From Gnomoniopsis sp. IMI 355080 (lineage: Eukaryota > Ascomycota > Sordariomycetes > Diaporthales > Gnomoniaceae), in assembly GCA_027946555.1 (NCBI GenBank), contig JAPEVC010000039.1, positions 62,001 through 126,000 on the forward strand: DNA of 64,000 nucleotides. Reading direction: 5' to 3'. Of this stretch, positions 33,080 through 45,300 are shown piece after piece. The position numbers and the translations under genes were made by a program. How positions within the stretch are numbered: the stretch's first letter is position 1; each line of letters opens with the position of its first letter. The notes beneath the pieces are model-generated. The model ran no database searches. It had not been told where the DNA came from and saw nothing but the letters and a program-made list of their open reading frames with translations.

Positions 33080-36000
33080 TTACATGGCCCAATGGGCAAG
33101 CATATCGTAAGCATCGCGAACTGCATCCTGCGCAGTTTTGTCAGTGCTGAATGATCTATACAGATCGAACAAATGAGCCGCGCCTTCCAAAATTCGTATT
33201 TCTGCGGGTACGCCTCGCTCCCTCAATGCGTCATATGTCCTGACCGCCTGCTCCCACGGAATAAGATCATCTTTGGTGCCATGAATGATGAAGGTCGGCA
33301 CCCGATATGTCCCTTGCCGGATCTGAGCCAATGGGCTTATCGATTCAATTTGATCTTGAGTCGGCTCGGGGAGGAAATCTGTGGGGTCTGTTTGCACCTC
33401 CTCTTCATGTTCCCCATAGTCTCCAGCGCCCGCGGGGGATAATCCATTCAGTAAAATTCTCAGGTAGCGCCCAGTCCAGTTCATATGCAGTGCGATGCGT
33501 GAGCGCGGATCAGCCGTACTCATCCAGCCACCCAACGCACGCTTGTCCGCAGGTGGATTGTACTCCGTAATAGGTTCAGCTTGAACGCCCTCCAAAAGAT
33601 CATATTCAATGCCTTGGTCTCTACCCTGTCCGAAGGGGCGGTTTGGTCTCAGCCAAAAGGGATCCTCGTAGTCTGATGGGCAATAAAACGCCAATGTAGC
33701 ATCTGGTGGCCGGATCCCATGCGCTGGGGCCGTAAAGCCCAAGCTCAGCGCCAAATGCCCTCCTGTGGACCAGCCCACGGCAACAACACGATTGCCATCC
33801 ACACGAATATCAGACCGGCTAAGCTGGATTTGAGGAAGGACGTTCCGTGCCCAGGCGAGTGCGTCACGCACGTCGGTCATTGCGCCTGCTGGGAGTGTGG
33901 TCTCTGGGCACAACCGGTAGTCGACGCTGATGGGGAGGAAGCCAGCAGCCAGCATCATATCAGTCTGATCGGGCCTGATATCCTTTCTTGACAGCATCAC
34001 GTGGCCGCCACCATGTATCATGAGAGCTGTGGAGACGAAAACAGGCGGCGTCAGCGATACTCCGATGTACGCAACAGGATGGTGCTCGCTTAGAGTTGTA
34101 GTTGCTCACCGACCGGACGGACCTGGACGCCGTTGATCTGCTCCTTTGAGTAGTACAAATCAGCTTTGAGCGAGAGCTTGTCAATGCGCTTAAAGGTGAG
34201 CGTTTCCATAGTCACTGGCTCTTTTATTGTGTCATTATCGAGTCGAGGAACCTCAGCAGGAGAAGCTGTTATGACGCGCAGCACGTTCGACTCCTCAGAT
34301 TCTCCAACAGTCCAATCGACCCAGCAGAAGCCAGATTTGTCAAGGTGATAGCGCCAGAGATCTTCACTGGCCAATGCGTGTTGTCTGCCATCCTCCGACA
34401 GCCACCAGCCTTCGAGAAGCCCAAACACTAGATCAAACCAGGAAAGATTCCGCGTCAGCTCAACGAGACACAGAACGCCATCCGGGCGCAGACACGAACG
34501 TATGTTCGTGAGTGACCGTGTGAGATCTTTGGTGGCGTGGATGCAGTTAGTGGAGATGACCACAGTATACTGCCCGAAAGCATCGGCGGGAGGCCGTTCG
34601 ATGTCCAATACATCATAGCGCATGAAGGAATGGTGTGCAAACTTCTTGCGCGCAGCGGCGACAAGCGAGGATGAGATATCGGTGAATGTGTACTCGAATG
34701 TACGGCCAGTGCCTAACAGGCTATCGATTAGGTGTTTGGTGGTACCGCCTGTACCAGCACCCAGCTCGAGTATTCGGAATGGCTGATCTGGTGGGGAACG
34801 ACTCAAGATATCACTCAGATAATGAGCCAGGGTTATAGTACCGGCTTTAAACATTGGTGCATGTGAATACACATTCTCCATCAATGTTCGTGCCTTTGCG
34901 GTGCCGAAGAGGATAGCCAAAGGATCGGTACGACCAGTGAGACAGTCAGCCAATTGGGCACCCGTAGAAGCCAGTAGATTGTGTTCGAAAGCGTGTTGCG
35001 GAAATTTCGACACAATACTCTGGTGAAGCAGCGAGGATGGGCTGGTTGGGGTCGGGATAGTGGTGCGGATATGATTGCCAAAAGGATCCTGCTCAATAAG
35101 CTTTGCAACTTCCAGAATCTCATAGATTTGCCGCTTTACTTTCTTGTGTTTGGTCAAAACCGTAATGCCAGGTACGGTATCGCCAGGGCGAAGAGTGTCC
35201 AGGTTGCAGCCCATGCTTTGGAATGCCTCGACGATATACGCCACGACCAACTCCATCTGTGCAGGGTATACTGCTTGATAGAATTCGGCGAATGCCACCT
35301 CTTCACAGATCGAGTCAAAATCTTGCCTTAGACCTGAAAAGGTATCCGAGGCAACCTGCGCAATAGACGTACGCGAGGTGGCGAAATAGGAGTCAGGCTC
35401 AACAGCTTTCTTGATTTGAACGTGACCCTCCAGCTCTGTGCTGTATGTTTCATCATCGAGTGCGGACGTCGGGGTGAGTGTGTCAGACGAGCTTGACATG
35501 CGACGTGCAATGGCGAGGACGTTGCGGTACCCCTGAAACTCTTCAGCGGATATGGTTATGCCAAATTGTTGCTTTATTTCGCTAATCACTTCGGTGGCCA
35601 TCAGAGAATCGATTCCCAGATCCTCTAAAGACGCGTCCAACGCAACCTCATCCATTGGAACATCGAGGAGGTTGCTCAAGAAGCTTTGGACGTGTTGGTA
35701 TGACAATGAAATACCCTCCTGAGTCCGGGGTATATCAGACCTTGGGACGAGCGCCATTGGATCTTGTTTCGATTCTGGAGGGGGCGTTGCCACCAGACCG
35801 TCAATAAAAGGACGCAGAAGTTGGGCAAGTGAGTCCACGTCCGTGAGAGCCGAGAGCTGCCGAGCAGATACAGCCACGTCGAAGTGAGACTTGATCTCAT
35901 TCAGGATCTCGGTACTCATCAAGGAATCGACGCCTAGGCTGACCAATGTTGCGCTGGGCTTCACTTCCTCCATTGAAATCTCAATGACCCGACTGAGAAG

Positions 36001-39000
36001 TTCACGGATTTGCAGCAATGCATTGTCTGAGTCATTCAGTATGGTCGGTGTGGCTGCCTTTGGTTTGGCTGGAGAGCTAGGCTGTGAAAACATAGCAGGA
36101 GATAGCGACGTCGACATGTTGAACTTGGACAGACCTTGCGTAGCTGGCGTAATGGAACTCGGTTGAGTCCCCTTCGAATCCTGTCCGCCATCGCTATTCA
36201 ACCTGGACAAACTCCTCGCCAGGGATTTGATTGGCATGCCTTGGAATACCACCCCGAGGAAGAGGACCAGCAAAGCCTTCGTGTCAGGATCAAACACGAA
36301 GATATCATTGACCAACATCGACGTCCCGCTCCGCTTGAAGGTAGTGTACACCGTAAACGACCCCATATCTTTTTTCTTCGAGAGAAATGCATCACTGATG
36401 AACAACTCATCGACTTCGGTGCATACAAAAACCTCTTGTGAAGGTTTCTCAGAAAGGCAATTGACGTGAATGCCTGCAACTTGCAGGAAATTATCGAGGA
36501 TGATCGGAGAACATGATGTCTCGCTCATGATTGAATCCTGATCGCCCGCAACATTCACGACGCCAACAGCTTCCTCGCCTCGAGAAGCAATCTGGGACAC
36601 GCCTCGATAATACGGCGCATAATCAACGACCTGTCCAAATATCTGATAAACAATGGCCCCGTTGAGTATATGTGCGTCTCGAGCACTACTCAGATCCTCA
36701 ACTCGGCTGCTTCCCGTCAGGCGGCGTATGGCCTGTATGCGCGGTGCGTCAAAAGATGTTGCGCTGGGCCGGAACGTCATTGATCCTGTCGCATGTTTAG
36801 TCGAAGCTGCTTTGGTATCAAGATGACTCCGGCTTAGAATGTCGAATCTCCAAGCCGTTGCTGCTGGAGCGACTGGCGTGAGCACAAGTTTTACACTGCG
36901 GTTAGAGGACAGTGACAGCGGAGCTGAAATTTTGAGGCCTTCGACACATGGTTCCATGGATGACGTCGTAGTGGCACCCATTAGATCAGCCGCCCGGATG
37001 ACAAGCTCAATATAAAGCGAAGCAGGACAAAGGCTTTGCCCAAGTACGGCGTGCCCCTGGGTGCAATGCGTGAAAATCTCATGCCTCGTGTTGACGAAGA
37101 AGGTCGTGATGCCTTGTGAGTCGGTTTCGGAGAGATTGACTAGCTGTTGGGGAAGTTGTGACATTTCCTTACCGTCCAGTCTGGGTGTCTCCACATGGGT
37201 AAGGGGCGGAAGATAGTCGATCCAGTGGGAACTCTGAGTAAATTGATATGGCGGTAAATTCACCCATGAGAATGCGTCCTTGTGGCTGCGGTGGAACGGC
37301 CAGTATTGAACGCGGACACCGGCAGCCCAAAGGTTGCTTGTGGCTTTAGCCAACTTCTCTAACGAATCAGGTGGACCGAGATCAATAGGCTGGAAAACAT
37401 GCTCCATGTTGTGTCCACTCCGAGATTGCAGTGCCCGACGTGCCATGGGAACAATGGGTGAGGCTGAGCCGGCTTCCAGGAATACACACGTGCCTAGTTG
37501 AGCCTCGACACGCTGCAAGGCGTCATGAAAGTTTACTGCATCACGGGTGTGTTGAACAACGATGTCTGAGTCGATCGTTTTGCTCCAGCCTCCCTGGTTC
37601 TTAGAGCATGCTTCGATGCGTATAGTGGGTTTTCGAAACTTCAGCGTGTCGGCGACTTTGCGGAGCCCGGGTAGAATGCCATCGACTAGACTTGAATGAA
37701 ACGCGTGTGTGTTCTTGAGCCTCGCTGATTTCAAATGCTTTCCAAAGTGCTCGGGCATCTCGTTCACCATGTTCTCTAAAGCGTCGATTGATGCCATATC
37801 GCCGGCGAGAACAATACTCTCCGGGCCGTTGCAGCAGGCGACCTCGACAGTCAGTTCTGGGTTTCGAGACTTGAAGCTCTCAAGTAGGCGGTTCACGATG
37901 ACGCTGTCACCCTGAAGTGACAACATAGCGCCTGTCTCGTGGCCCCATAGTTCCTCAATGAGACGGGCGCGAGCAGTGATGAACCGTAGCCCATCCTCGA
38001 GGGAGAGTGCATCGGCAACGACTAAAGCTGTAAGCTGTCCGAAACTATGTCCAACAATTGTCGCAACCTTGAGACCCGCATCCAACCAAGCACGTGCGCT
38101 AGAATATTGTAATGAGAATAGTAGACTGTGCAGGCTGACCAGACTTTGAACTGGGTCGGCGCTGAAGATTGCAGGAAATAAGCTAGGAAGCCCCAGGGAT
38201 TTGCAAGCTTGCTCGCATGAATACTTTGGTATAGCAGTTAGCTTCAGCATGGAGCCTACTTGGAACCGAGTTATATAATGCGGCTAGTTGTACTTACCAG
38301 ATGTTTTTGAAGTAGCTTACTGCTGTCAAAGACCTCCTTGTGCAGGTGCACAATTCTGCCAGTCTGACCACCGATACAAAGAACGACCGGGAGTGGATTA
38401 GACGGAGTCTTGTTGATAACTGAGGCCTGAGTCTGAACATGGTCGAGCTTCGAGCATACCTCCTCAAGGTTCGATGCTGTGAAGCTGTAGTTGTATGCAA
38501 ACGCGCGGTTCTGCTTCACGGACAGGTTATATGCTAAATCTCGTATATCGGGCAAGTTTGCTTGCAAAAGTTTACAATACTCCTGCAGGCTGTTGGGATC
38601 CTTTGAAGATAGGAAGAAAGGCAGCTCGGTCGCTACTAAGGTCGGTATGCTGCCAGTCACAACCGGTTCTGTGCCACTGATATCTTGCACAACGATGGCG
38701 GCGTTGCTACCGGCTGCGCCATAGTTATTGATCACGGCGATTCGGCGGGGAGCAGCCCAACGGAATGTTTTCCGCGGTATAGTGATATGGTCAGATCCCA
38801 ATGCCGGTATCTTTGGATTAAGCTGTGTGAATCCAGCCTGTTTGGGTATGGTGCACTTTTGCATCATGAGCACAGTCTTGATGAGAGCAGCGGCTCCTGA
38901 AGCCGCCTCCGTGTGCCCAATGTTGTCCTTGACGGAGCCAAGGTAGAGTTCATGCTTCCGATCTCGCCCGCCAAAGGTGCGCCGAATACTTTCGCACTCG

Positions 39001-41280
39001 ATTGGGTCGCCAACTGGTGTGCCTAGAACATAAGCGGATCAGCTTGACATGTTATTCATAAAGATTGAGCATTGGGAAATGGACATACCTGTACCATGGG
39101 CTTCCACGAAACTAACATCTTTTGGGTTAGTACCAGATACCGACAACGCTTTATGATAAAGCGCGGTCTGCGAGTCTGAGACTGGGACTGTGATAGGAGA
39201 ACTATTTGCTCCATGATTGACGGCAGAGCCGGTGATGACAGCCAGGATCGGATCACCATCCGTACGGGCACGCGCAAGTGACTTGAGCAATACCAGACCA
39301 GTCCCTTCTCCGCGGCAGTATCCATTGGCAGCGGTATCGAAAGCTTTACTGGCACCTGTAGGGCTCAAGAACGACGCGCCAGCCAGATTCTGGAACAAAG
39401 CTGGGCTGGTGATCACGTTGACACCACCTGCAAGTGCCAATGAGCACTCGCCACTCCGGATTGCCTGTCATATCATGTCAGGAACGTGTACTATTTCTAG
39501 AGTGGGAATAGGTGTGTTTCTCACCATGACGGCGGAGTGTATTGCCACTGCTCCAGATGAGCAAGCCGTATCGTATGTGATCGATGGCCCACTCCACCCA
39601 AAATAATGGCTTACTCTTCCACTGATGAATGCCCGCAAAGTCCCAAGCGCTGAGAAGGCCGTCGCGTCATGCGATGCGACGTTGTCACCATAATCAACGG
39701 AGCCCACACCAAGGTAACAGCCAATGTCGGCCGGAAATCTCTCAGGTGACGACTCGATGCCATAGAATCCTGCGCTCTCAAGCACTTCGTAAGCAACCTC
39801 CAGCAGTATCCGCTGCTGTGGATCCATGTTCTTTGCTTCACGGCCCGAAATGCCGAAAAAGCGGTGATCGAAATGCTCTGGATGGCGAAGAAAATTACCC
39901 CAAAAGGCACCATCCTTTGGCCCACGTTTTATGTCAGAAACATCGAAACGACCAGTTGGAAGAGCCTGGACTGTGGAAATTCCATCGCTGAGGACTTTCC
40001 AGAATTCCTCGAGCGAGTCGGCTTCAGGAAAGCGGCAACCCATTCCAATGATTGCGACAGCCGAAGCGTCGTCCAACGGAATTTCAACACCTTCGGTGGT
40101 GCCGTTAGGGAGACTCGACGAAGGCCGCTTCTTGTTCAGAGAGCGAGGCACGGGAACCTGATCTCCAACTCGGATGAGGTCCTTGTTCAGCATTCCCGTG
40201 CTTGCTGCGGCAAGACGAACTGTGTCGTACCATTGACACTGTTCTAACAAGATGGAATCGAGAGCTATATCGTGCAAGCGTTTCTGGTCAACAAAGTTAC
40301 CATCTACATTGGAGCGTAGCTTCAATGTCGAGGCTGAACAGTTGGGCAGCTGAAAGCGCGTATCTTGTCGTAAAAGCGCTTTGAGCGAGCGTACGCCCTC
40401 CTCATGGATGGAACGGCAATGATAGCGTCCCTGGAGAGCGATTGTTTGGACTCCAAAACCTCGCGCTATCAGCTTTTCCTGTATCGAATTCGCATCGTAG
40501 CCGATCACAGTTATAGTTACGCGGGTGACATCCGTCCTGCATGCGATGTACGCCTAAATCAATTGTCATTAGCACGCAGACCAGAATCTCATCGAATCCC
40601 AGATTGCAGTTCTAACTTACATCATGGTAAGTATCGAGAATCTTCTCCAAGTTCTTATAGCCAGCCTCCTCGCTCCATCCAATGGACAGAGAAACAGCCT
40701 GAGTTCCCGAAGTTCTCAACCGTGCAGCGTCCGCCTCTACCAAAGCACCAATGCAGACGGCAATGCGTAGAACAGCCGCGATATTTGTGACAAAATCATG
40801 CTGGCTTTTCGTGACCGCAATTGCTGCAGCGGTTAAGAAACCCAAGCAGAAGCCTTGGATATCGTAACCCCGGTCGTCTGAATAGGGTGATGTGAAAGGC
40901 TCGTTGAGAGTGCTTTTGACCTCAGTCTTGGTCACAGATGCGAAGCTGGTGACATGAGTGAGCACTGTTAGTACTTCTAGCAGGATGTTATCCTGGTGGT
41001 TTCCGTTGTTCGCCAGGCTTGCTGAATCACCGCCTTGAATGAATTGGGCTAGCCGGTGAAGACTCTGATCTCCGTGGATATCTTTCAATTCTGGAAGAGA
41101 TGCCGTGATGATGGGCCACAAAGACTCCAAGTCGGTGATGGCTTCAATGAGATCGCGCAGATCTGGATCATTCCTGATGATTGAACGGAGTTCACAAAGA
41201 TCCTCAGAACTGAACTCGGATCGTTTAGCGCCGACAAGCAACAAAGCCTCTCGTAGCGAGGGCTGACTTGCGGAAGACAT
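33080..41280 (-). CDS. non-reducing PKS (SAT-KS-MAT-PT-ACP-ACP-CMeT-hydrolase)
   Basis: Six exons (41280..40621, 40553..39525, 39464..39089, 39022..38298, 38223..34110, 34026..33080) in consistent phase give 2616 residues. Domains: SAT 1-360, Cys about 145 in GFCLG. KS 385-810, Cys about 551 in DTACSS, with EAHGTGTPVGDP and NIGHTEAASG. MAT 920-1240, Ser about 990 in VGHSFG. PT 1290-1600, His about 1321 in GHAVLGQSLCP and Asp about 1463 in VDYAPYYRGV. ACP1 Ser about 1697 (LGVDSL) and ACP2 Ser about 1802 (LGIDSL). CMeT about 1950-2240 with LELGAGTGGTT at about 2081. A C-terminal alpha/beta hydrolase has oxyanion motif HGGGH at about 2306 and nucleophile GWSTGG, Ser about 2388. This order is that of enzymes making C-methylated orsellinate-type acids, including DMOA and tandem-ACP depside synthases. 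Exon 5 starts at an AAG acceptor preceded by a CTAAC branch site. The gene is divergent from P450-2. Confidence 0.93.
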
Positions 41281-41518
41281 AATATCGAACGATGTTGAAT
41301 GTAAATTGATTCGATGTGGTCGCAGTAGTAGCGCCCTGGAAAGCCCGTTAGCTCCCTTTTTAGTCAGGAGACAAAACTGTCAGGTTATAGTAATGATAAT
41401 ACTTAAAGCAGTCGATATTTCATCAGAATCACTGTTATCTCCCCTCCCCATGTATCCATAGAGGCTATGGAATGATTTCAAATCAAGGCCCAGAAGTTGA
41501 GAGGAGTCAGCCTTGTCC

Positions 41519-41527
41519 CACTCGGGG
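41519..41527 (+). promoter_or_regulatory. YACTCGGKG cluster motif (site C)
   Basis: CACTCGGGG, 239 bp upstream of the NR-PKS start codon. Confidence 0.5.
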
Positions 41528-41578
41528 TTTTGGCAACTGTGTCTGACATCCTATTCCAGCTTACACTCGGGACCACGA

Positions 41579-41587
41579 TACTCGGTG
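41579..41587 (+). promoter_or_regulatory. YACTCGGKG cluster motif (site D)
   Basis: TACTCGGTG, 206 bp upstream of the P450-2 start codon and 299 bp from the NR-PKS start. Confidence 0.5.
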
Positions 41588-41792
41588 TCGCCCTAGCCAA
41601 TGAGAATCCGCCCCAAAGTCGGGACTCAAATTGTGGCTTATATCAATTGCGGCTTACTGGAAAAGCGTAAGTCTGTGCTTTATAAGCTTGTTTGAAACAC
41701 AGCCTCGTCTGTCTAAGGTGAGACTTGGTGATCGAGCTCTACCTAGTCCAAGCAGAAGTAAACACCTTGGCACATCCAATCCTCGGTGCAAA

Positions 41793-43635
41793 ATGGATGA
41801 GATTGAGCGTCGTCGATTGCACGGTATCCCAACGGTCCCATGGACGCTGGCGTTGAGCCTTGTCGTGACAGGCGTAACAATACACCTCATCCGTGTGTGG
41901 TGGCAACTGCGGCACATCCCAGGTCCATTCTGGGCCAAGTTCACCAACATCCAGCGCGTACTCTGGGTGCGTACAGGGCGTTCTCATGAGATCCATCAAG
42001 CTGTTCACGACGAATACGGCGAGGTTGTGCGATTTGGACCAAACATGGTCTCTCTCGGCAATCCAGCGTGGATTCCACAGCTGTACCCAATCCGGCCGGG
42101 CTTCCCAAAGGTAAGAAAACTTCCACGATACTTGGAGAAGAAGTCTCAGGTGCCTTGTATGCTGAACATAAGTACAGAGTGACTTTTATCGGACTTTGAT
42201 GCCTTATACGCGCAACGGCGGTGCACTCCCAGCTGTCTTCAACACGCGCGACGAGACGCTCCATAGGACGATAAAGACACCGATTGCACCGCTCTTTTCC
42301 ATATCAAATACACTACCTCTCGAGGTCTTTGTCGATAATACTCTCGCCATTATGACAGAGCAGTTGGACAAGCGATTCGTAGACTCAGGAGTCGCCTTCG
42401 ATTTATCTGACTGGCTGCAGTATTTTGCGTTCGATGTGATGGGCACACTGACTTTTTCCAAGCGCTACGGATTTCTCGAACAGGGTAAGGATGTCAATAG
42501 TATGCTGAGAACGATATGGGAATACATGGTGAGGGCGTCGCCAGTAAGTTTGTACGATCCGGAAGCTTCCAGGGTTGGAGTAAGGCAGGACACCGTTCGG
42601 CGCTGACTGATTGCAGATGACGCAAATACCGTGGTTCGACGAACTATGGAACAAGAACGCCGTCGCGGCGACATTTCGCAAAGCCACAGGCTTTACAATC
42701 TTAGGTCTCGTGGCCAAGTATATCGCCGAGCGCAAAGAGGCGCGCTCTACGGGGAAAGATGGCGACTACAAACGAATGGTCCCTGAACGCGATATGCTGT
42801 CTCAGTTCTTTGAGCTCACCGCCAAAAATCCATATTTGCCGCCGTGGTGCGTGACAGCATGGACTTTTTCAAATGTGATTGCTGGTTCAGATTCGACCGC
42901 AATTATTATGAAGACAATCTGGTTCAACCTTCTGGCGTATCCAGAAACATTACAACGTCTCCAGGCTGAGCTCTTGGAGGCTGATCGCGTGAAAGGTGGC
43001 TTAACAAAGCCCTTCCCGTCCTGGAAAGAAGTATGCGATCTGCCATACCTAGACGCAGTCATTCAGGAGGGTCTGCGTATGCACCCGCCTTTCTGCCTTC
43101 CACTTGAACGCGTGGTCCCCAAGGGCGGCCTCATGATCGGCGGCACGTTTTTTGCCCAAGGCACCGTGGTCGGGATGAGTCCTTATGTGGCTAACAGGCA
43201 TCGGCCTACATTTGGTGAGGACGCTGAAGTCTGGAATCCAGATAGATGGATGGTACCCAAAGAGCTGAGGCAGAAGCGCGAGGCGGGCATCATGACCGTA
43301 AGATACCTTGACGCGCTGCTAATTATCCCGTCGAATCCTTGTGCTTACATTGTACTGAACAGTTCGGCGCTGGACGACGCGTTTGCCTTGGACGGCATAT
43401 TGCCATGTTAGAACTGAAGAAGGTTGTCCCCACCCTGGCCACGCGTTACGAGGTACGTGCCGAACGAATGTTGTGCCCAAAGCATGGTTCTGACGATCGC
43501 TAGTTCGAACTTTTGGACCGCAGGCGGTACCAAGTTGAGAACCGATGGTTCTTCCGACAAAGTGGCATCGACGTGATGGTGAAAAAGCGTGCGGAGAGTG
43601 GCGTAGAAGGAGATTCTGCAGAGGCTGTCATGTAA
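41793..43635 (+). CDS. cytochrome P450, pisatin-demethylase-like (P450-2)
   Basis: Five exons (41793..42110, 42178..42543, 42617..43297, 43363..43452, 43504..43635) give 528 residues. I chose the ATG at 41793 because the ER anchor (LALSLVVTGVTIHLI) and hinge HIPGP follow at normal spacing. The frame is open further upstream without support. Motifs: EVVRFGPNMVSLG, I-helix AGSDST, ExxR in QEGLRM, NPDRW, and the heme loop FGAGRRVCLGRH with Cys about 463. The last short exon encodes the C-terminal FRQSGIDVMVKKR segment. Sharing a promoter with the NR-PKS, it is the likeliest enzyme to oxidise the first aromatic product. Confidence 0.9.
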
Positions 43636-43765
43636 TACACCCCGATATTTAGCGTAAGATAGAATTGGGCTAGGAGAGATGGTTTTGGCGGCCCTGAGTA
43701 GCCTAAATAGCCAGGTAGAAGTAGGCTTGGGGTAGTCGCAAGGCTTGTGCATAGTAGGGCAGATG

Positions 43766-43772
43766 TATAAAA
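43766..43772 (+). promoter_or_regulatory. TATA box of the MBL hydrolase gene
   Basis: TATAAAA, 101-107 bp upstream of the ATG at 43873. Confidence 0.5.
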
Positions 43773-43872
43773 CACTGCCACCTGGGCAGTCAGCGTATTG
43801 AAAATTTAACTATCACACGCCGGTTCAACATCAATAAAAGCTTCTGTCAACATACCTAAAGTTTCCTACCAA

Positions 43873-45127
43873 ATGACGATGGAGCCTCCTCCCTATTTGG
43901 TACGTCCTAGGACGCCTCCAGCCTTGGACATCCCTTCTTCCTTTGCGACTGTGACAGTGAGAGTGATCGACTCGTGAGTAATTACCAGAGCATCCAAAGC
44001 TTTGCCCTGATTAACATCACAGAACAACCTCTCTATACCTCGATCCACCTTTGTTCTGGCAGCCCTCAATAACGGGGTTCGACGGCATCCACGTGCCGAT
44101 ATATTGCTTCCTCGTCTCCAACGGCGACCGACATGTACTGTTCGATCTTGGTGTCCGCCGCGACTGGGATAAATACGCGCCAAGAACAGTTGACCTGATC
44201 CGTCGTACGACACAATGCCACACGGATCAGAACGTGTCCGAGATCTTGGACGCGCACGCTGCCAGTCAGACGGAGTCATCCTCTTCCGCGGTCCGAAGCA
44301 CTGATATCGAAGCCATCATCTGGTCGCACCATCACTTCGATCACATCGGGGACCCGTCAACCTTCCCCACATCTACAAAACTTGTCGTCGGTCCCGGCGT
44401 GCCGCAGCTTTGCTGGCCCGGGTATCCGACCAAGCAGGACGCGATGGTTCTGGACGCTGATGTGGCAGGGCGTGTCGTGCACGAGATCGACTTCGCTGCG
44501 CAACCACTGCGCGTGGGCAATTTCGACGCATTTGATTACTTTGGTGATGGTTCATTCTACCTGCTGGACGCGCCGGGGCATAGCGTCGGCCACATGACAG
44601 CATTGGCGCGTGTGACGACGGGCGGCGTCGATGGCGACTCATTCGTCTACATGGGCGCTGATGCGTGCCATCACCCTGGTGTGCTGCGGCCAACAGCGTA
44701 TCTGCCACTGCCTTCGCACATGCACATCCCGCTTACAAAGACGCGTGGTTCTGATGGTGCCGGCGGTAGCGTACAGGTCTGTCCGGGAGACGTCCTTCAG
44801 CAGCTGCAGCGCAACGGCGACGCCACGGAGCCGTTTTTTGAAGTGTCGCCGGTCTTGTTTCCGGACCACGCTGCGGCAAAGGAGACAGTACGCAAAATGG
44901 CCGAATTTGATGCTGCGACCAACATCTTTGTGATCTTGGCTCACGATGAATCGATCAGGGACCATATTGACTTGTTTCCGCACTCCATCAATGGATGGAG
45001 AGCGAAAGGGCTGCTGCCCTCGATAAGATGGCTCTTTTGCAAGGATTTTGCCGAGGCACTAACGCTGCACGATGTCAAGAGCGATGAGCGAGGGGAAGTA
45101 GAAAAATACGAATACGAAGACATGTAG
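43873..45127 (+). CDS. metallo-beta-lactamase-fold hydrolase (lactonase-like)
   Basis: Two exons, 43873..43973 and 44023..45127 (49-bp intron), give 401 residues. The zinc motif HHHFDH is at about 136-141 (SHHHFDHIGD). The second metal region is DAPGHSVGHM, and the late His is in VILAHDES. The N-terminal VRVID...PSITGFDG and CFLV blocks are those of the fungal N-acyl-homoserine-lactonase-like MBL group, which often sits in secondary-metabolite clusters. It is longer than the roughly 320-residue MBL thioesterases that release anthraquinone-type polyketides. A lactone- or ester-cleaving role is therefore more likely than ACP release, though both are possible. No YACTCGGKG motif is seen in its 237-bp upstream gap. 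Confidence 0.85.
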
Positions 45128-45300
45128 TTGAAATAAAGTTGACAGCCGCAGCCGGCTCCAATTTTCCTGGCACGGTTCCTGATCTTCGCTGGGGCATCCT
45201 AGGAAATGAAAGCTGGAGTGGGCAGCGATATATATTCGTGTTCCTAAATCTATTTGGTTCATTCTTCTTGCTACTCTTGCGTAGTTGTAATGTCGTCGTC

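Larger units (their letters stand above)
41281..41792. promoter_or_regulatory. bidirectional promoter NR-PKS / P450-2
   Basis: A 512-bp divergent region. It holds cluster motifs at 41519..41527 and 41579..41587, a one-mismatch copy at 41564..41572 (CACTCGGGA), a CCAAT box near 41597 and a TATAA at 41681..41685 facing P450-2. A bidirectional promoter implies that the NR-PKS and P450-2 are co-regulated. Confidence 0.6.

Noticed and set aside
33080..34021. Stand-alone alpha/beta hydrolase gene
   Set aside because: A clean 83-bp intron (34027..34109) joins it in phase to the CMeT region, and the resulting RPVALMIHGGGH junction matches the fused terminal domain of related NR-PKSs.
38256..38297. 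42-bp intron in the NR-PKS ending at gtag
   Set aside because: Phase analysis gives an immediate stop after this acceptor. The acceptor at 38224 keeps the frame and yields the expected KS-AT linker.
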